DNA of 64,000 nucleotides from Penium margaritaceum. Its lineage: Eukaryota > Streptophyta > Zygnematophyceae > Desmidiales > Peniaceae. How positions within the stretch are numbered: the stretch's first letter is position 1; every line of letters begins with the position of its first letter. The stretch covers positions 118,349 to 182,348 of the forward strand of contig SZWC01001512.1 of NCBI GenBank assembly GCA_023375785.1. The letters run 5' to 3'. A model generated the notes under the pieces. That model ran no database searches. It was not told the origin of the DNA and was given only the letters and a program-made list of their open reading frames with translations. Position numbers and translations under genes: made by a program. Shown one piece after another: positions 44,101 to 57,152 of the stretch.

Positions 44101-46740
44101 AAGTGATGTCCTTTATATCCGACTTGTTAATATATAATGAGTTATATAAACTTTATTGTAGCAATAACTGCTACTCTTGCTGAATTCATAACTAAATGGT
44201 ATTCAATTCGGAAGAAAATTCTTCACTTTGTTTCCATGTTTTTGTTTTCAAACAAACATCACTCATCATAATTTGAAATTCACTCACCATACATAAAGAT
44301 AGTTTAGGCATATTTTTCTTATAACCATCTGGTTTTGAACTTAGATGATGTTGTTAGGAAGTGTTTGTGTAACCAACAAAAAAATCATTTACATAGTTTT
44401 TATATGTAGATTCATGATCCTTTTGAATGGGAAAGAAATGGAAATTGTACCATTGGAATGTACAAGAGACCATTTTGAACTCTTTCCCTTAAAAAGATAA
44501 TGACAAACATACCAATTTTGTTTTCTCTTGTTATATTGTGATACAAATTTTAAATCAAGTTGTGTCAGTTGCCAATCATAGTGTTAGACTCCATAATACG
44601 GACGGTCATAGAAGAAATAAATTTCTCCAAACAGAATGTAATGCATGCCTTGAGGGTCCCGTTTGGTTGGATTTTTTGTAAAATCAATTCACGTTGTCGC
44701 TTCTTTTAGCCACTACAACCATATCTCTTATATTTTCCAGAATTCATGTGTAGGCAATTGCATGCATGATGTGATTTTACAACAAGAGATGTAGTCAAGG
44801 TAATGTTAATTAATTATAATGGTTTATTTATTCATATTGTGACAGATTCCTTACGTATAGTATGATGTTGGAATATTACTCTACTCTTCATAGTTCATAA
44901 AAATGACCCGTTTTCTTGTTACTTAATAAATTGAGTAATGGTAGATTTCTTTAAATGTTCCCATTTGTTTCGTGGAGTGAAAGTGCCGTGACTTGACAGA
45001 TTAAGTGACTTAACATAGCTTGTTTTTGATCAAGGGATACCACTCATTTAATATTTTAGCTGGGATCTAGGTGTAACCTTGTATCGTATCTTGCCACAAG
45101 ACATTATTACAAAATCAACCCCATAGTCATCAACAAATTGGATATGTCATCGTTTTTTCTTTTTTACCATGGAAACCAAAACTTTTTAAGTGCACCTTGA
45201 TATAAATGAGCCATGCATGAGTTGGGAATTTCATTTAAGTTGGGGGGTGGAACTTACTCCAAAACATTGCTCAGGATAAGCTTGCAAGTATAGTGCCTTT
45301 GAGAATTGTGAATGTGCCTTCTGTCACATTGTACTTTTGAGAGTATAGATTCTTAATCATGCCAGGAATGTTTTGAATTTGAATAAAAGATGGGAAGTTA
45401 TTGATCTTACCCACCTTTGATACTAAGTCACGTTTGCATATTGTCGTTGCTTCATAATAAAGTGGAAACATAGATTATGGCAATTGTATGATCTCGGATG
45501 CCTTATAAAGTTTTTCATGGGGATGGTGCAAGAAAGTTGTCAAAGCAATGGATTTTTCCAGAACAATTTGTAGGAAAAGAGTCATTGAAAACTATGAAAT
45601 TAGCCTTTGCCTCTTTTATGAGCAATGATAACTTGTTTTTCATTAAAAACCAGATTCAACACATCGGACACCGCCTTGAAATCTGGCAAAAAAACTAGGC
45701 GCTGGTTTTTTTCTTGACAAGATTTGAAGTTTGTTGTTAACAATGATAAGGAATTCGCATCACAAACAGTTGGCAAGAACCTATGGGGAAGGATCTCGTA
45801 TCATATTTATTGATGTAGGGTTCTTACTTTAGTTTATTTCAACTTGTTCGTGCCTTTTGATTGGCATATAGGAGGGGAAGATGTGGAGTACTTTTCTTTG
45901 ATGCTTTTCAGGTTTTAACATGGCATAGGATTGAAAATAGAAGGCTAGTGTGTTGTTTCTTGTACATGTGCTAAACATGGACCCGTCTTTATCACATTTT
46001 TTCTCAACATTCAAGGTTTTTGGCGGATGCATAAAGAGCATCTTGTATATGTTTTCCCTCTGCTTTCATACTCAGAGTGATGTTGGCTTCTAACATGGAT
46101 TGAAGGGAGCAGGAAATGAATGTCACAAGTAAAGGAATGTGACCATGGAGTTACCTTGTGGGTTGAAAAACCAGAAATGTGATTATTGTTTTTGAAATAT
46201 ACACGAACAGCTACAATACACAAGAAGAAGACAAAGTTGATGTGTAGAGCATTCATCTGGTGTTATGCGGGTGAAGTGGCAATCTCATTATTTACCTTGA
46301 TAGACCAGAACAAGAAGTTGGGGTGTTGTAAGATCATCAATAGATGTCTTAGTTGTGTCTATGTATGGTTTAGAGTTGTGAAAAAGTCAAACAGAATGTT
46401 GGAATAAAGTTGATGTGGCGCGTATAACTTATGTTGATCATTCTTTGTCGGCTGTCAAACTTGTGAGGGATGTTGAAAACAAAACACGACAAGTTGGTTC
46501 TCTGGCTCAAAATACATGTAAATTGTTGCCATGGTATTTCTGAGGTTGACATCTGATGGGTCTAGATGTATTAGCAAAAATACTCGGTTGAGGGTTGAAT
46601 GCTTGTGTAAGAGACTTTACAATTTATGTTAAAGCAGTAAACATATGCAAAATGAAGCACTATTCTGCACTCTTGCACCTCATCTCTGAAGTCGTTTTTT
46701 TGCTCAATTGTGCCATGGTAAGACTATCATTCTTCAGACT
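41132..46740. other. AT-rich stretch without recognisable genes
   Basis: No open frame above about 80 codons and no protein motif was seen on either strand. Base composition is strongly AT-biased with scattered poly-T and poly-A runs. No LTR-like pair was recognised. Confidence 0.6.
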
Positions 46741-47700
46741 TCCGTGGAGGAATAGTGGACAACTATGATGCAGCTCCAGCATTTACTCGACAACTAGGCA
46801 GCGAAGTGCCCACGCTGGCACCAGCTGGATGTGGCACCTTGCCCAACCGCGTGAGAGAATTTGGGCTAGTTGAAAAGAAGAAGGGAAAGGAAGATTTTCC
46901 TTTTGGGAAGGACTGCTGCCCTTCAAGAATTGCGTCCACTGGTACGAGTTGACCAGATCGTGGAGCCGAAGGTACAGGCTCATTTGCAGCTCGCACGGGA
47001 CCGACAGTGGGTGAATCGGTTCAGCTGTGCTCTGCTTTTACGGCTGTATTGCATGGACCGAATTCGTTGTGGCTAACCTGGGTTAAAATGAACCATCCCG
47101 TTTGAAAGTCTGCTGTCCCAGATGGAAACGAGTAATTTTCAGTGGCTTCTATTTGGCTCCAGACCGTCCATCTTGACGCCGTGGTCCACGTGGACGAGTC
47201 CAGTGGAACTGCTCTTTCCTTTGAGAGATGGTGGTCAGCGTATTCTTCATTCTGCTTCCTTCGCCATTTCCTCAACGGCACCGGCAGCCAAAAAAGACGA
47301 CCGTCATCCTGCGCGTCGCAAGTCATTGAAGCTACATGTCCGACGGGCCGGCAACTTCAGACGTGCTGACTTCCATTTGGTTTCACACAAACCGGTCGGA
47401 CCGGACCTGTTCCTGGAGCTTATAATCCCACAAACAGTCCAATCTTATAATCATACGTGCTAGTGGGTGTCCAAGTCCGATGCCCTGTTCCTGCTTTCGA
47501 GTCTACGTAAGCGACAAAATGCAGACTTTGAGGTCTCATACGATGTCGTTCATAGATTGGGATGCCACCAGGTTCCGTTGACGAAGCAATGGTTATCGCT
47601 GATTCCCCTTGACAGGAGTCATGTTTTCCTACCGTGACTTGGCTCCGAACGTCATGGCAGGCCTTTGGGTGAAAAGGCAGCGATAAAAAGGAGTAAACAA
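46741..47700. other. GC-richer island of unknown nature
   Basis: Composition changes abruptly from AT-rich flanks to a GC-rich, CG-containing stretch and back. Several overlapping open frames of 65-113 codons exist on both strands (for example 47,122-47,463 on +), none with a motif I recognise. A 12-bp palindrome GTCCACGTGGAC lies at 47,184-47,195. It may be a decayed gene, a non-autonomous element or a regulatory island. Confidence 0.4.
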
Positions 47701-50700
47701 ATAAAGGAAGTTTGCAAGGAGAAGAAAAAGTGCTAACCTCTATTGATGATCTTTCTAACTCAGATTTCCATAAACAAGCTGACTTCTGAAGTTGGATTTG
47801 ATTTTATTATGATTTATTTTCCAAAAAAAAACAACTGCAAGGTTAAACAAGAATGACCTATTAGATCGGTGACGCTCTCCCAACATGGGTGTAATGCAAT
47901 TGTATAATGTGGCTTGAATACATCTTGCTCTATCAGGAAATGGATGGGATCATTTGAGGGTCACACCCTCATGAACCACATTTTTGGCCTAGTGGGCTCA
48001 ATTTCCTACCTGTTCCCGCCCACTTATGATTATTTGCTTGCTCAAGCGAGTAAATAATCGTGGCTTCAGTAAATCCTATCTGTCCATCATAACACTTTCA
48101 TGGATTTGTGGTCTAATACAGAAAGAATTATGAATATAAAGATAGAATAAAATATTAAAAAGATTATAAAAAGGTATCTACTAAATATATCACACATACC
48201 ACTTCACAAAACATATTATAGAAAATCTACTCATTTTCAAATTTTCCTAAGACGAACATTTTTATTGAAGCACTTCACGTGTAAACATAGAATTAAAACT
48301 TAAATCTAAATAAAAGGAGAAAAACGTTTTTTTACTCGATAAATCCACTGCAAAGAAGAAACCAGGAACCCACACCTCTTAGCATAAGGATTGTTAAGAC
48401 TTGTACTACAACCATCATGGAAACGTGCGATCAAAAATCCCACATATGAAGAACATTGGGACCATATCTTCCTTTACCTTCCCCTTTTCTCTTATGGAAT
48501 GTAAAACTTCTATGTAACATAGACGAATTCTCTTTTGAACATGTGCCACATTCTTGTAAGTGATTAGTTTTTTTCCCTTTAATGGTTCAACATGGAGATA
48601 AAACCATTAATGTTTACATATTTTTAGCACCATTTTGGAGAATTTTTGAAAATAGCGACTGATGGCATACAACAGAACATGAAAATTACGTTCAAACAGC
48701 TAACAAAAACAAATGAAATCCACATTTACACTATTTTTATCAGTAATTTATTTTTTGATCTGTTTTATTTTGAAAATGTCCCATAAACGTATTCCCTTTG
48801 TAGACATTTGGTGATGAAAACACTGCCTACCAAAAACAATCAAAGTTTCCCATCCTTAGATGCAAGGATTGATTAATGTATCCTAATGAACTTACATGAT
48901 TTAACTTTGAATTGTAATGAGCCTTGTGTGAAGGGAGAACTTTAATGCTATTGTTACATTATTACTTCTAATGTCTATAGGTCAAATAATGTGTTTTGCC
49001 AGCATGGTTTGGTAAACAATGTTTTCTTTTCCAATGAATAAAGGAAAATCAAATCTTGTGGAATTAATGAGAGCAACAAGGTAAGAGTTCTTATGAATTA
49101 AATTTGTGTTGTAAGCGATGTCCTCACATGGACTAGGCTGAAACATTATACCTTCTAAAAGTATGAATCTTGATAAAATTCACACAACACATCGTTGTAT
49201 TCAAGAAATCTTCTTGATCATTTTCTTTTCGTGTTTACTTCCAAAGAAATCCATGAATTCTAGGTGACTATTCAATTAAAATCAATAATCAACAAATTTT
49301 CATCCTATTCTGGTACATGTTTGATCAGAGGTTGTCTAACTACTCAACTTGTTATGAGACTATGTTGAAATCTCATGAATTAGACCAATGAAGGTATTAG
49401 AAGATGGTTTAGTCATTGATCTCTAGAAGATTCCCCATCAAATATATCATAACCTGAAATACCTTCGACTTCCTTCCTAAACGTATTTTCCTTGGGTATT
49501 GTGGTGTTCACCTCCACTTCCTAACACTAGTAAAAGTCAAGCAATTACCTCAGAGAGCACATTTTTTAGATAAAAAGTATTTAATTTAATCATCGTGGTT
49601 ATAAAAAAATTCATCATTTTTCCATCAAAAAAGGTTTGTGAATGGACAATAGTCTTACCTTCGCTCAAAGAGACAAAACGATTGAAGACTTGTTTTTTAT
49701 TGGCTTAAGGCTGCCCTTATTTTCATTAGTTTGATGTATGTATCAAATCCTTTATGAAATCAGAGGTATGCATTATCATGCTTCTTTCATACACTAAACA
49801 ATGTACCTAAAACCTCTATATACTACGATTTGTCCCAAGGTTTTTCATGCTAAATAACAAGTGTTAGTTGTATATTTATGTGTTAAGAAGGAATTCGATT
49901 TTTCCTATTTAACACGAATGTATGAAAATTTTAAAATGATTTTTGAAATTCACGTAACTACTCATCAGACATACTATTCAACAGAAAACGTTCTTATGTA
50001 ATGAATAGTTTGCACTAAAGTTTCTTCATTGATTAGTTTTTGGTTTAGGCAATGGACTTCAAATAATGGGTATGTTGAATTCAATTTACACATAAACTTG
50101 TGACCCTTAATGTTACAACCTTCATTGCCCCACCCAAAGCTATGAGTTTGTGTGGCAAGGGATGTGTTATAATTTTAGCTAGGTCTTTACATGAACTTCT
50201 TAGAAACCTTACGTATTTTGTGCAACATTTGTTGATACACCTCATCCATACATTTTAAAGTTGTTTTTGGAAACGAGGTGGTTTGATCATCAATAAGAGA
50301 AAATGTTATATTTGGAATTTTTTTGAGTTATTATAGGTAAGATGAAACTAAACTTACAGTACTTAACGATAAAAAATTGTAGATGTCGTTCACTACACAA
50401 ATCTAGCTACAAATTTTAACGTTTTAATCCAGGTTGTTTATCTTTGAAATTTGATTATTGGTGTAGTTTAAAAGATATTGTAGATTTTATACTCCATTTT
50501 TAAGAATTTTGTGTCGCTTGACTTAATAGATTTTGTTTCCTCCCCAAATCCCACTGAAGTTGAAGAGTGTATTAGAGTAATTTGATGTGTACTTCAATAT
50601 AATGATGTGTATGTTGTATCACTGATGGAATGTTTTGTAGTCATACGTTATTTAGATGGTCTTCTCAATGTATCATTCTAAAACGCATTTTTGTTTTTCG

Positions 50701-51134
50701 AGGGGTGGGGCTCATATAGAAGCAAAACATTGTAGCCTCAAAGTAGGAAACCCCTTCATTGAGATAGGGCAAGGGACGTGTATGGTTTGTGATACATGTG
50801 ATAAAAGTGTTCAAGACCTCATCAATGTATTTTCACATCAATAGAGATGACCATATCTCTGTTGTTGATCCCTATGGTGTGAAGAAAACTTGATAGTATG
50901 TTTTACACATTATCAAAGTATGCAATTATGCAAGTGATTTTGATAGTAATTGATTGCATGAGTGCTCTTTCTAATTCAAAGAGCGCGTTAAGGAATTATA
51001 TGTGGGAATGTAACGTGCTAATGTGGGATTATTCCACTAATATATTTCTGTATTCATGAATGGTTTGTATCAAGGGTTTATCTTACCAGACCTTGTTTAG
51101 TCATCGTTTACATGACATTGTGCAAATACACCTT
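47701..51134. other. AT-rich stretch without recognisable genes
   Basis: No protein motif, RNA gene or convincing repeat seen on either strand; open frames are short. Confidence 0.6.
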
Positions 51135-51675
51135 TAGTTATAACAATGGGCATGCATGAGTCCAAAAAACAACGAGCAACTAATTTTTTGCTTCATTTGT
51201 TTTGGCATACGTTTTGAGTTTTCTGTGAGAGTCTTTTTTTGTGTGGACTGAAGAGGAATTCTCCAAAACACCCTGGAACTCCTCCGCAACAATGGCCACC
51301 TTCTGGTCATTTCCCGAACTCACTAGAACTCACTCGTGGTTTTTCTCAATGCTTTGATACTATAGGGAAATGACCTCTTGTGCGACATTGATGGATCTCA
51401 CAAACCCTGAAATAAACCTAGAAGCCCCTAATTAAACTTAAATGGGACTTCTCAAGTGCATAAATCAGAACACGACATCACGTCACGCGAACCTCGAAAA
51501 CCCAAACGGCTCAAATGAGCCCTAGGTCTTGCCATTTGAATATCAACTATCAAGTTTTGACACTAGGAACATCAACTTTTCATCTACGTTTCTAAGAAAT
51601 ACCCAAGGGACCCCAATCTTGTGAACAGTGACTCTCTTTCCAATTGTGAACCATATCACTTTAGAAAGTGTAACA
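51135..51675 (+). repeat. 5' LTR of F3
   Basis: It matches the F2 LTR and 56,603-57,152 in order, for example ATGGGCAT-CA-GAGTC, GGACTTCTCAAGTG, AATCAGAACACG and GTGAACCATATCACTTTAG. It ends GTAACA at 51,675. Confidence 0.83.
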
Positions 51676-51690
51676 CTTGGGTATTAGAGT
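51676..51690 (+). other. degenerate primer-binding site of F3
   Basis: CTTGGGTATTAGAGT corresponds to the tRNA-iMet site with a C-to-T change inside TATCAGAG. Confidence 0.7.
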
Positions 51691-51856
51691 GCATAGACCC
51701 AGGTAGAGCACAAGATTAGTTTTTCCATTGACTCGAGATGCGCGCGTGTCGTCGAACCCATCTCCACAATCAAGAAGTATGCACACCTTGCTAAAGAGTC
51801 AGTGCGCAACAAGAACACCTTATGACTAGGAATGGTAAGCGGCGAAGACACAGGCG

Positions 51857-52960
51857 ATGGCGGAATGTATTCGTGGAAGGACATTCAGCCTAATGGAAGG
51901 AGATGCGCTGATGACAGTTGGCACCTTGACTAGTGTAGCGAATCTAGAGTTAGGCACGCTAAACATGGAAATCTCTTGTACACCAATGATGAACACAACT
52001 CAATTAACAACACGAGACAAGATTGCAGAGTTGACTAGTCGGCAGGTGTAGATTGAATCATTTTTATCAAACGCTTCTGAGACAACTAAAACAATACGCC
52101 CCCAAAATCCATGACATAAAAGCGCGAGAAGCAGTACTCACTGGTAGACTGCACACCAATGGGGCCTCAATTTGTCTTGGGCTTCTTGAGCTCTGAAGCC
52201 AGTAAATCACAAAGGACCAACGGTCAAGATCTTTTTGAAACGTTTTGAGGTATTATTCACTATTGTTGAGGTTCATTACAAAAAGCAAAAGATAATCCTC
52301 ACTACCTTGCTTTTGTGGAGCACGACTTTAAGTTCAACGGTCGCCCTCATGGCCAATCAATGGCAGCATGAGCCGTTGACACTGACCAAATGGCTACCAT
52401 ATGGTCGACACTAGGTGTACAATCTTAGGAGAAGGTTCACTTGAATTAGAAACTATTAAGAACACCTTAATTTAGCTTGCGCAAGTTCTCCCAAACATTT
52501 GCCGCTTGCTTTGGCAAGCTTAACAAGAAAATGAAGATGCGCTACTAAATACAACAAATGAAGCAATTGTCTAATTTGGCAGAATACACGCCATGTTTTT
52601 TTGTGATTATCATTTCCAACAACATTGTAGAAGATGAACATTGTTTCTGCTACAACAAAGGCCTCAAGTAAGATTTTTTTAGAGCAGTCACGATTCATGA
52701 AATCACCAATGATTTGGTGCAGATCATCAAAGTCGCTAAATGCATCATCTTCCTTCATTTAAAATGAAATATCAACAAATCCCACGGTTGAAAACCAAGG
52801 TATTAACCACAACAAAAGAACAAGCATTGGGCGTAGAATTTGGAGAATTGGACTACAACGAAAGTCGATGCTGTTGATCAAAGAGGAGATTAACAAACCC
52901 GTTACGAATACGGAAAGATCACACACATTCCAAGAATTGCACTTTAGAAAATAAGAGGTG
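51857..52960 (+). pseudogene. Ty3 gag of F3
   Basis: The first 64 codons are open: MAECIRGRTFSLMEGDAL, then VANLELGTLNMEISC and TRDKIAELTSRQV, matching F1 and F2. Downstream homology to F2 gag continues at the DNA level (for example TGGGGCCTCAA, and GGAGAGCTC- or GGAGAATTG-like blocks). Stops are frequent. A knuckle remnant ITHIPRIA-like is visible near 52,915-52,945. Confidence 0.72.
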
Positions 52961-53199
52961 GGGAGCAACAGAAGAATAAAAAATAAGGGGAGGAGGCTAG
53001 AAACATTAGAGGGTAGGAGTAGACATTAAAAATCCTCCTCTTGACAAAAACCCTCTGGCAAACAATCACCCACCCAAATAGCTACGATTGCTCCATACTA
53101 CAGTTCTTGAGATTTAAGAATTCAAAGAGGGATACAAGGAAAACCAGCCCACGACACTACTAAAAGTTTAACCAAGGGGTTACAAGAGTTGCAAAACGT

Positions 53200-56180
53200 T
53201 GCTAATGCTACTTGATGGAGGAGCATATCAGAGTTTCTTATCTAATCAACAAGTTGAAAACTTGGGTATAAAGTACAAACTTTGAGCTTTGGGAGGAAAA
53301 AATGTTGATGGACCACTTTGCATCCGCCGGCTGAAGCCATTTTTACAACTACAGATCAAGGATGCAAAAGATGTAACTTTCTTGAGATCGTATCCAATGA
53401 GCCACTATAAGTTGCCTCTCAAATGAGATTCCTTACACCAAAGAAACTGGCAAGGCAACTCATGTAGTGGCATTGTCCACATCAAACGTGATGGGTAATA
53501 GATCTTCTTGCCTTTGGTACATGAGCCAAAATTTTCATAACATGTGCAAAGCAACAATAGGGCACTTGAAAAACAACATGATGATTATAGTAATGAGTAC
53601 ATGCGAGAAAAAACCAGCAAGATGCCTATCTTGCTTTACGTGGTAAAATTTTACCTGGGGAGAGGAGCCTCGATGTGGTAGGTCCACATAAAGTTTAGGA
53701 GCAGAAGCAACAAATGAATGACTAAACATGATGCATCTTTCTCATTAGTCTCATCAGTCTCATGTGCATCAAAATTTTCAAGTGTACAAGAGGAGGTAAC
53801 CTTGCTTTTGAAAACGTTTGAAGGGGTATTTCTTGATTCACTACCAAACAAATTCCATCCCAAACGTTACATCGACCATCAAATGGAGCGTAAACAAGGC
53901 ACCAGAGCAATAGTCAAGGGGATCTAGCGGATCAGTGATCATGAAATCATGGAGCTTAAGCCACAGCTAGAAGACATACTAACCCAAAGGTTCATTTGAT
54001 TATTTGTCTCAACGTACATTCCAGTAGTACTATTTGTGAAAACAAACTAAAAAACTGCAAATGTGCGTGGACTAGCGGGTGTTGAATATCATCAAAATGA
54101 AGAACCGCTAGGCTCTACTGGGGTGCATAAGATTTTTGAGGAGCTACTTGGAGCAAGAATTTTCTGCAAAATTGAACTACAAAGTGGCTACCATTAGATT
54201 CGCGTCTTCGAATAGGATGTACCAAAAACAGCCTTTCAAACCCAATACGATGACTTTGAGTTCACGGTTTTAACAAACACCCTCGCGAAGTCCATGGCAG
54301 CCATGAATAACATGTTTTTCTTGCACCTGGATGATTGTTTTGTGTTATACGTGAACGACGTCCTTGTATACAGTCGGTCGCTTAAGGAACATCAACAATA
54401 TTTATTGAGTTCTTAACTTTCATCCACTAAAGAAGTTCTATGAGAATTTTGCAAATTGTGTCTTTGATCACTGATCTATCCACTTTATTGGCCACATCAT
54501 TGACGGTAAACGGATATCCACGGATCTAGAAAAGAAAATTGCAGTGGTGGAATGGCCAACTTGAAGAAGCATACGTGGGGTACGCGTTTTCCTTATAATT
54601 TTTTATCATTTTTTGAGGTTTGACAAGGATTGTGCTCGAGTGTGAGTGCATCTTTGTGACCTCATCCGTAGAAATTGTGTGTGGTTGAAGCAAGACTACA
54701 AAAAAGAATTTTTCACGTTTTTTACGTAAAGCTCTTACCTTGGCGCAAACCCTTCATTTAGGAGATCCAACGGTTGCGTACATCATAACTACAGATGCTT
54801 AAGTCCAAGCAATTGGGGTCGTCCTTATGCAAACCCATAGCAAAAGTGTACACCCCATCGCGTATATGTTGCGGAAGCGCCATGGTGCATAGCTCAACTA
54901 CGTTGTCCACAAAAAATTGATGCTTGCACGTTTTCACACCTTCAAATCTTGAGGCTACTCTTCACAATGTCACAAATGTGTTGTTTGAACGAATCACCAT
55001 GCTCTCTACTACATGAAAATGCAACCAAACCTAAGATTAAGACATACTTGATGGATGGAGTTCTTCGAATCCAACTTCGACTATGAAATTGAGTTTTGTT
55101 ACACAAAAACATTTCCAGAGGACGCACTAAGTCGCTTGGTTGATCTCACAAAAGCAAACACATTGAACATTCAAGCTGATTTATACGTTACAGAGCGTAT
55201 AACATGTTCAAGTCCAACTATGCGGGCTCCTACAAGCAAAGAAATTAGAAGAATCAATTCCTTTTCCTCCAAGTCGAGGAGCTACGGCACATTCTTCTGG
55301 AGGAATGCCACGTCACCAACTCGGGTGGTCACTTTAAAGCCAACAAGACTTTGAAAAAACGAGCCTAGAAATATTGGTGGGACAAGATGGGGGTGATGTT
55401 GCAAAACGTTTGCACATGTTGTGACTTATGCCAGAGACACAAGGGTTGGTGCATTACATCCCTTTGTTTGTTTTATGTACTACCCATACCAGAAAAACCG
55501 TGGATTGATATCTTCATGGATTTTGTGACATGTTTCCATATCTCATTTTGGTGGTACAATTCCATATTTATTGTCATTGATAGGTTCTCAATGATGGCAT
55601 AGTTCATCCCAACCATCGCGGATGTAATCGTCAAAGGGTTAGCCGAAGTGTTCTGTGATCAAATCGGGCGACGTCATGGGGTTTTGTGGACAATCATAAG
55701 TGATGCAGACGCACGGTTCACCAGCCAGTTCTGACAAGATTTGATGTTATGGTATAGTAATCAACTCCATTTTGGAATAACGTTTTATGCAAAAACTGAT
55801 GGAAAAGTTAAGCAAACCAACAAAATGCTCCAACAAGTGCTTTAAACCTTGTGCAAACCTCACGATAGCGGCAGGGCAGTTAAGTTGCGAGTCGCCAAAT
55901 GTGCATCCAAAGATGCAACATCTATTGTAATATCGAAAGAATTGTAAACGGTGGTTCATGAAGCAGAGCCAACCATCTTCATTGATTTACAAACTGAGAG
56001 AAACATCTCGGCCATCTTCGCTCATTTACAAGAATTTTGCGTTATTTGGGAAGAAACTTGGGAAAGTCTTGCAAACATGCAAACAATTATGAATCGACAG
56101 GTGGATAAGCATGCACAAACCAAAGAGTTCAAGACTGATGAAAAAGTATTTCTCAACACCGCAGTGGTGAAAATGTGAGG
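53200..56180 (+). pseudogene. Ty3 pol of F3: protease, RT, RNase H, integrase
   Basis: The protease core is LLDGGAYQS near 53,210. RT includes FEGVFLDSLPNKFHPKRYIDH (53,810-53,880), YDDFEFTV and the palm motif LYVNDVLVYS, with Asn (54,354-54,356) for the first Asp. RNase H has AYIITTDA followed by a stop, LNYVVHKK, NHHALYYMKM and WMEFFESNFDYEIEF. Integrase has VCTCCDLCQRHKG (zinc-binding remnant), EKPWIDIFMDFVTCF with the first Asp, DAQTHGS-like and SDADARFTSQF-like readings for the second, and FYAKTDGKVKQTNKML in place of the usual Q-T-E-R motif. Many stops interrupt all domains. Confidence 0.82.
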
Positions 56181-56381
56181 ATCAAGAAACCCAAATCTTA
56201 AGCCTTGGTGGTTGGGTCCCACCAACATTTTGGAGATGCGCACTTAAACCGTAGCAAAACTCCAACCCACGACACTATGCAGATTCACTCGGTGTGTCAC
56301 ATCAGTAAACAATAACACCATGTCAGTTCGGCAAAATATTTTCCTTGATGCGTGGCATCGTTCCTACTACCCATGATCACG

Positions 56382-56490
56382 GACGGTGTCCACGAGTACG
56401 ATGTTGAAGAAATCCTTCATCAACGCCGGCGAGGAGGCAAAGACGAATATCTAGTCAAGTGGAAGAACTATGATGGGACACATAATCATT
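56382..56490 (+). pseudogene. chromodomain at the end of F3 pol
   Basis: The frame reads DGVHEYDVEEILHQRRR, then GKDEYLVKWKNYDGTHNH, ending at TAG. All three likely aromatic cage residues (Tyr of EYDVEE, Trp of VKWK, Tyr of NYD) are present, unlike F2. Homology continues in frame with F2 after the stop (VNRLINDYRVRLRPRDW). Confidence 0.85.
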
Positions 56491-56589
56491 AGAAGGCATA
56501 CAATCAAGTCTCAGACGTCAATCGTCTCATCAACGACTACCGCGTTCGACTGCGGCCACGAGATTGGAGCGCGTCGGGATGTCACGGCT

Positions 56590-56602
56590 AAAGGGGGGGA
56601 AG
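56590..56602 (+). other. polypurine tract of F3
   Basis: AAAGGGGGGGAAG directly precedes the 3' LTR (TGCTATGG), matching F2's tract. Confidence 0.85.
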
Positions 56603-57152
56603 TGCTATGGACATGGGCATACAGGAGTCTTGAAAACAACAAGCAACTTATTTGTCGCTTTGTTGCTTTTGATTTACTTTATGATTTTGTCGAGACAACC
56701 TTTCTTTTCAAGCTTGTGAGGATTTCTCTTAAATACCTTAGATCATTCGAGTGACATCGACCAGTTTTTGGTCATTTCTTAAACTCAATAGAACCTAGTT
56801 GTGGATTTACTTGATGCTTTGAGACCCTTGGCGACGATCTCATGAGCAAATTTGATAGATCTTGTGAACCTCAAATTAAACACTAAAGCCCCCCGTTGGA
56901 ACGAATGAGGGACTTATGGAGTCCACAAATCAAAACATGGCATCGCATCTCACAAAAAATTAAAAATTGAACCGGTTCAACCACTCCTCGTTCTCCCTCT
57001 CTTGCCATTAGCATTTACAATGTGGAGTTTTGACACGTACAAAAATGATGTTTACTTTTTTCTTCTCAAAAGTGCCCAACTGACCATTGTCTTCTGAAAA
57101 GTGAATAACTTTATTTCCAACTGTTAACCACTTCACTTGTGCAAGTTTTACA
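56603..57152 (+). repeat. 3' LTR of F3
   Basis: It starts TGCTATGGACATGGGCAT and ends TTTTACA. It pairs with 51,135-51,675; the terminal TGTT has become TGCT. Confidence 0.85.

Larger units (their letters stand above)
51135..57152 (+). mobile_element. Ty3 chromovirus-type element F3, complete but heavily decayed
   Basis: About 6.0 kb with the same plan as F2: LTR, tRNA-iMet primer site, gag, protease, RT, RNase H, integrase, chromodomain, polypurine tract and LTR. It carries more stops and frameshifts per domain than F2, and its primer site and LTR ends are more altered, so it looks older. The left LTR terminus is degenerate (TAGTTATAAC for TGTTATG). Confidence 0.88.

Noticed and set aside
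47122-47463. 113-codon frame in the GC-rich island as a gene
   Set aside because: Competing frames of similar length occur on both strands and no motif is recognisable; reported only as an island.
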